This document shows, piece after piece, positions 60,330 to 64,000 of a DNA stretch of 64,000 nucleotides. Where the stretch lies: assembly GCA_035718275.1 (NCBI GenBank), contig DASTHI010000006.1:62001-126000 (forward strand). The letters are read 5' to 3'. The stretch comes from Pseudolabrys sp035718275. GTDB taxonomy: Bacteria > Pseudomonadota > Alphaproteobacteria > Rhizobiales > Xanthobacteraceae. Position 1 is the first letter of the stretch; each line of letters opens with the position of its first letter. The translations under genes and the position numbers were made by a program. Below the pieces are notes generated by a model that was not told the DNA's origin, ran no database searches, and worked only from the letters and a program-made list of their open reading frames with translations.

Positions 60330-62315
60330 ATGAACGGGACCAGCAAGGAGATCGATTCGGCGAGCGAACTGCGCGACGATGAGGAAGAAACCTCGTTGCC
60401 CACGCTCGAGCCGGAAATTGCACCAGTCGGGACGCTTGCCGTCGGTCGAGCGGCGATCATGCGTTTTGCAAAATTGGCGCCGTCCTCTCCCGGCGTCTAC
60501 CGCATGATCGACGCCCACGGCAACGTTCTCTACGTCGGCAAGGCAAAAAACATCAAGAGGCGTATTACCGCCTATGCGCGCCCTACCGGGCACGACAGTC
60601 GTATTTCGCGGATGATAGCGGCGACTTCCAGTCTTGAATTCGTCACGACCAGAACGGAAACCGAAGCGCTCCTGCTTGAAGCCAACCTGATCAAGCGAAT
60701 TCGTCCGCGTTTCAATGTGCTGCTTCGCGACGACAAGTCTTTCCCTTACATCCTCATTACCTCGGACCACTGGGCGCCTCAGATTTTGAAGCACAGGGGA
60801 GCGCGCACCCGGCCCGGCCAGTACTACGGACCATTCGCCTCCGCGGGCGCTGTAAATCGCACGATCAATGCTCTTGAGCGCGCATTTCTGTTGCGGTCCT
60901 GCTCCGATTCATTCTTCGAATCGCGGACGCGACCCTGTCTCCTGTACCAGATCAAGCGCTGCTCGGCACCGTGCACCCGGGAGATCGACTTTGCCGGATA
61001 TAGTCAACTGGTGCGAGAGGCGAATGAATTTCTCTCCGGTCGCAGTCAATCCGTCCAAAAAGAATTGGCTGATGAGATGGACAAGGCGTCCGAGGCGCTC
61101 GATTTTGAACGAGCTGCTATTTACCGCGACAGACTCTCTGCATTGTCTGCAATTCAATCACATCAAGGCATCAATCTGCGCAGCACGGACGAAGCCGACG
61201 TATTCGCGGTTCATCAGGCGGGCGGATATTCTTGCGTGGAGGTCTTTTTCTTTCGCACAGGCCAGAATTGGGGCAACCGGGCGTATTTTCCAAAGGCCGA
61301 CCGGTCCATCGGACCTGCGGAAGTTCTCGGCTCGTTTGTGGCGCAGTTCTACGATGACAAGCCTGCGCCACGCTGCATCCTCGTGTCTCATGAATTCGAG
61401 GAGCGCGAATTGCTCGCAGGAGCCTTAAGCGCGAAAACCGGGCGTAAGGTCGAGGTCAGCGTGCCTCATCGCGGTGAGCGCAAGGAAATTGTAGAGCATG
61501 CCATGGCCAACGCGCGCGAGGCGCTGGCGCGCAAGCTTGCCGATTCGTCTTCCCAGCAGAAGCTGCTTGCCGCTTTCGCCGAAACCTTTGCACTGAACCA
61601 TCAGCCTCGCCGGATTGAAGTGTACGACAACAGCCATATTGCCGGCACCAACGCGGTGGGTGCGATGATCGTTGCCGGCCCAGAGGGATTTCGTAAAAAC
61701 CAGTATCGCAAGTTCAATATCCGGGCATCAGGGCTTACACCTGGTGATGACTACGGCATGATGCGCGAAGTGCTGCAACGTCGGTTCGTGCGCCTGTTGG
61801 AGGAGAGTCCTCGGGATGCCGCAGTTCGTACAATGGGTGCAGACGATGACGACCAGTCCTGGCCTGACCTGTTGTTGATCGACGGCGGTCAGGGGCAACT
61901 CGGCGCCGCGCAACAGACACTGGCCGAATTAGGGCTCATGGACATACCGATCATCGCCATTGCGAAGGGGCCCGACCGCGATGCAGGCCGAGAAACCTTC
62001 TTTGTGCCCGGGCGGGAACCGTTCAAGTTGCCGCCCCGCGATCCTTTGCTTTATTTCATCCAAAGACTGCGCGATGAAGCTCACCGCTTTGCGATCGGAT
62101 CGCACCGCGCGCGACGAAAAAAGGATATCGGAGAAGCAGGCTTGCAGGAAATTCCGGGGATAGGTCCAACGCGAAAACGAGCCTTGCTTCGCCATTTCGG
62201 CACGGTGAAAGCGATCGAGCGAGCAAGCCTGCCCGATCTTGCTCAGGTCCCCGGAATCAATGCGGAGACCGCGCGGAAGATATATGAATTCTTTCACGAG
62301 TCAGCGGGTCAATAG
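60330..62315 (+). CDS. uvrC: Excinuclease ABC subunit C
   Basis: The 661-residue nuclease makes both incisions in nucleotide-excision repair. GIY-YIG domain: SPGVYRMIDAHGNVLYVGKA (about 55-75). UVR motif: ADEMDKASEALDFERAAIYRD (about 245-265). C-terminal RNase H-like nuclease: RRIEVYDNSHIAGTNAVGAM and LLLIDGGQGQLGAAQQTL; then tandem HhH (LQEIPGIGPTRKRALLRHFG). ATG 60330 chosen; a TTG at 60303 is in frame. About 40 extra N-terminal residues precede the GIY-YIG start. Confidence 0.96.
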   Translation: MNGTSKEIDSASELRDDEEETSLPTLEPEIAPVGTLAVGRAAIMRFAKLAPSSPGVYRMIDAHGNVLYVGKAKNIKRRITAYARPTGHDSRISRMIAATSSLEFVTTRTETEALLLEANLIKRIRPRFNVLLRDDKSFPYILITSDHWAPQILKHRGARTRPGQYYGPFASAGAVNRTINALERAFLLRSCSDSFFESRTRPCLLYQIKRCSAPCTREIDFAGYSQLVREANEFLSGRSQSVQKELADEMDKASEALDFERAAIYRDRLSALSAIQSHQGINLRSTDEADVFAVHQAGGYSCVEVFFFRTGQNWGNRAYFPKADRSIGPAEVLGSFVAQFYDDKPAPRCILVSHEFEERELLAGALSAKTGRKVEVSVPHRGERKEIVEHAMANAREALARKLADSSSQQKLLAAFAETFALNHQPRRIEVYDNSHIAGTNAVGAMIVAGPEGFRKNQYRKFNIRASGLTPGDDYGMMREVLQRRFVRLLEESPRDAAVRTMGADDDDQSWPDLLLIDGGQGQLGAAQQTLAELGLMDIPIIAIAKGPDRDAGRETFFVPGREPFKLPPRDPLLYFIQRLRDEAHRFAIGSHRARRKKDIGEAGLQEIPGIGPTRKRALLRHFGTVKAIERASLPDLAQVPGINAETARKIYEFFHESAGQ

Positions 62316-62328
62316 CACGGACGGGGAC

Positions 62329-63219
62329 ATGATCATCGAGCGGCAGGAAGACGTCACCCAGGCGGTGACAGAAGCCTTCAAGAACACGCAACCTCCACGA
62401 TTGCGGGAAATTCTCATCTCTCTCGTAAAGCACCTTCACGCCTTTGCACGAGACGTTCACCTCACGGAAGAAGAGTTCGAAATGGCCGTGCAATATGTCG
62501 CCAGGCTCGGCCAGGCCACCGATGAAAAGCACAACGAGGTGGTTCTCATGTCGGGCTCCCTCGGCTTCTCCACGTTGATTTGCCTGCTCAACAACGGCAA
62601 CAACGGACAGACGGAGACTACGGCCAATCTGCTTGGTCCGTTCTGGCGAATGAACTCGCCTCGCACAAAGAGCGGCGACTCAATCGTTCGTTCGCCGACG
62701 CCAGGTCCCGTCTTGTTTGTCAATTGCTGGATCAAGGATACGAATGACCGGCCGATCGCCGGTGCAGAAGTGGATGTCTGGCACTCCTCGCCGGAGGGTT
62801 TCTATGAGCAGCAGGATCCGAAGCAGGCACCGATGAATCTGCGCGGCAAATTCATAACCGACAGCGAGGGGCATTTCAGTTTCCGCAGCGTGAAACCCGC
62901 GGGATATCCAATTCCGATCGATGGTCCAGTGGGCGATCTGGTCCGGGCAACAGGCCGGCACAACTACCGCCCCGCTCACTTGCATTTTTTGATCTTCAAG
63001 GAGGGGTTTAAGACGTTGATCTCCCAAATTTACGTCAACGATGATCCTCGGTTGGGCACCGACGTACAGTTCGGCGTCACCCGTGCGTTGGTCGGCAACT
63101 ACGTCCGCCATGTCGGAGGAGCACCCGCCGAGGATGTCACGGGGGAGTGGTATTCCCTCGACCAGGTGTTTGTCATGGAGCCCGGAAAGAGCCGATTGCC
63201 CAAGCCTCCGATCCAATAA
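62329..63219 (+). CDS. Intradiol ring-cleavage dioxygenase, hydroxyquinol 1,2-dioxygenase-like
   Basis: The 296-residue non-haem Fe(III) enzyme has the N-terminal catechol-dioxygenase linker domain (LREILISLVKHLHAFARDV; MSGSLGFSTLICLLNN) and a catalytic beta-sandwich: GPFWRMNSPR, EVDVWHSSPEGFYEQQD with the first Tyr ligand, RHNYRPAHLHFLIFKEG with Tyr-His-His ligands. It opens hydroxyquinol or catechol between the hydroxyls; the substitution pattern favours hydroxyquinol types. Start 62329 is 13 bases after uvrC; ATG 62284 is in frame, overlapping uvrC. It interrupts the usual uvrC-pgsA order. Confidence 0.9.
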   Translation: MIIERQEDVTQAVTEAFKNTQPPRLREILISLVKHLHAFARDVHLTEEEFEMAVQYVARLGQATDEKHNEVVLMSGSLGFSTLICLLNNGNNGQTETTANLLGPFWRMNSPRTKSGDSIVRSPTPGPVLFVNCWIKDTNDRPIAGAEVDVWHSSPEGFYEQQDPKQAPMNLRGKFITDSEGHFSFRSVKPAGYPIPIDGPVGDLVRATGRHNYRPAHLHFLIFKEGFKTLISQIYVNDDPRLGTDVQFGVTRALVGNYVRHVGGAPAEDVTGEWYSLDQVFVMEPGKSRLPKPPIQ

Positions 63220-63287
63220 CTCGTGCGCAATGAAGGTGATCGCCTTGCATGGTTGACCTGATCGCGGCGTAGGTGTTCTTTTCAAGC

Positions 63288-63893
63288 ATGAAAGCCTTTA
63301 GTTCCCAGCGGCTGCCAGCGCGGCCGCTGGCTCTGCCGAATCTCCTGACCTACGCGCGGATTGCCGCCGTTCCGGTCGTGGTCGCCTTGATGTACTGGCA
63401 GAGCATTGTCGATGGTCCGCTGTGGCTCCGTTGGGTTGCGCTCGCGATCTTTATTTCTGCAGGCGTCACGGACATTCTCGACGGCTATCTGGCGCGGAGC
63501 TGGGGGCAGCAATCGTCTCTCGGGCGTATGCTCGATCCCATAGCCGACAAGCTCCTCGTGGCGTCTTGCCTCTTGATGCTCGCCGCCGATGCGACGATTC
63601 GGGGTTGGACGCTGCTCGCGGCGGTGGTGATCCTTTGCCGTGAGATCCTTGTTTCCGGTCTGCGTGAGTATCTGGCCGAGCTGCGGGTGGGAGTACCCGT
63701 GACCAGGCTTGCGAAATGGAAGACGAGCGGACAAATGGTCGCTGTCGGATTTCTGGTCGCGGGTGAGGCCGGCGATCAGATCGTTCCGGTCGTCACGGAA
63801 ATTGGCATTTTGCTACTGTGGCTTTCTGCCATTTTAACGCTCTATACAGGCTGGGATTACATGCGCGCGGGATTGCGCTACATGATTGAATAA
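63288..63893 (+). CDS. pgsA: CDP-diacylglycerol--glycerol-3-phosphate 3-phosphatidyltransferase
   Basis: The 201-residue membrane enzyme commits CDP-DAG to phosphatidylglycerol. The CDP-alcohol phosphotransferase motif D-G-x2-A-R-x8-G-x3-D-x3-D is intact in ILDGYLARSWGQQSSLGRML followed by DPIADK. LPNLLTYARIAAVPVVVALM starts the first helix, with four to five more after. ATG 63288 chosen over GTG 63273. The stop overlaps the next start by one base (TAATG). Confidence 0.95.
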   Translation: MKAFSSQRLPARPLALPNLLTYARIAAVPVVVALMYWQSIVDGPLWLRWVALAIFISAGVTDILDGYLARSWGQQSSLGRMLDPIADKLLVASCLLMLAADATIRGWTLLAAVVILCREILVSGLREYLAELRVGVPVTRLAKWKTSGQMVAVGFLVAGEAGDQIVPVVTEIGILLLWLSAILTLYTGWDYMRAGLRYMIE

Positions 63894-64000
63894 TGAGCAT
63901 AAAGCTGCGTTATTTTGCGTGGGTGCGCGAGCGTATCGGCAAGCCGGAAGAGGTCGTCGAGCCTCCTTCGACGGTCTCTACGATTGCCGATTTGATTGCC
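63893..64000 (+). CDS. moaD: Molybdopterin synthase small subunit MoaD (N-terminal part)
   Basis: The window ends after 36 residues: SIKLRYFAWVRERIGKPEE, then VVEPPSTVSTIADLIA. This is the ubiquitin-like start of MoaD (KLxYFAxxRExxG). The C-terminal GG that carries the thiocarboxylate is outside. MoaD with MoaE puts the dithiolene sulphurs into molybdopterin, the cofactor the Mo hydroxylase at 4-7 kb would need. Translationally coupled to pgsA. Confidence 0.88.
   Translation, partial: MSIKLRYFAWVRERIGKPEEVVEPPSTVSTIADLIA

Overview
The window is GC-rich chromosomal DNA from an alphaproteobacterium, most likely order Hyphomicrobiales (Rhizobiales), near the Bradyrhizobium/Xanthobacter/Pseudolabrys relatives. 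Reasons: a DUF930 secreted protein, the small acidic SFPASDPPSW protein, an extensin-like lipoprotein, an ArsR-methyltransferase regulator in front of metF-metH, several Bug-type solute-binding proteins, and the gene order SDR-uvrC-(insert)-pgsA-moaD. No tRNA, rRNA, CRISPR array, transposase or phage gene was recognised. Genus placement is inference.

Layout. 1-1 kb: end of an envelope-sugar locus (C-terminus of a FlaA1/CapD-type dehydratase, then a GmhA-like isomerase). 1.1-9.9 kb: a same-strand catabolic cluster with an IclR regulator, a zinc alcohol dehydrogenase, a molybdenum hydroxylase in three polypeptides, a Bug-type binding protein and an IolD-like thiamine-diphosphate hydrolase. 9.96 kb: a UdgX-type uracil-DNA glycosylase. 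10.9-20.5 kb: an 11-gene minus-strand operon (IclR, cyclase, cupin, SDR, 3-hydroxyacyl-CoA dehydrogenase, complete LIV-type ABC transporter, ACMSD-family hydrolase), divergent from a gamma-resorcylate-decarboxylase-like gene.

22-35 kb: mixed core and accessory genes: an EttA-type ABC-F protein, YqhA, a lytic transglycosylase, three tandem glycine-zipper exported proteins, an orphan Bug protein, an L,D-transpeptidase, CvpA, YbhB, a cupin gene with an internal out-of-frame stretch, and a carnitine-dehydrogenase-like enzyme. 35-45 kb: thiC with a clear promoter and TPP riboswitch, TetR with a homocysteine methyltransferase, DUF4403, a Crp/Fnr regulator, PanE, a second L,D-transpeptidase and TrmO.

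45-51 kb: methionine-cycle operon (ArsR-methyltransferase, metF, metH) with a palindrome inside its promoter and palindromic repeat-like elements between metF and metH. 51-64 kb: a 27-residue membrane protein, an extensin-family protein, ubiA, rsmE, RNase T2, rlmJ, a cold-shock protein, an outer-membrane beta-barrel protein, then SDR-uvrC-intradiol dioxygenase-pgsA-moaD, cut by the window end.

The two catabolic clusters are the most distinctive part. The first pairs a hydroxylase and dehydrogenase with a ThDP C-C hydrolase, which suggests oxidation followed by hydrolytic cleavage of a cyclic dione. The second combines uptake, two ACMSD-family decarboxylase candidates and acyl-CoA/alcohol dehydrogenases, as expected for an aromatic or hydroxy acid. 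The hydroxyquinol-dioxygenase-like gene at 62 kb could serve the same kind of pathway. Substrates are not provable from sequence.
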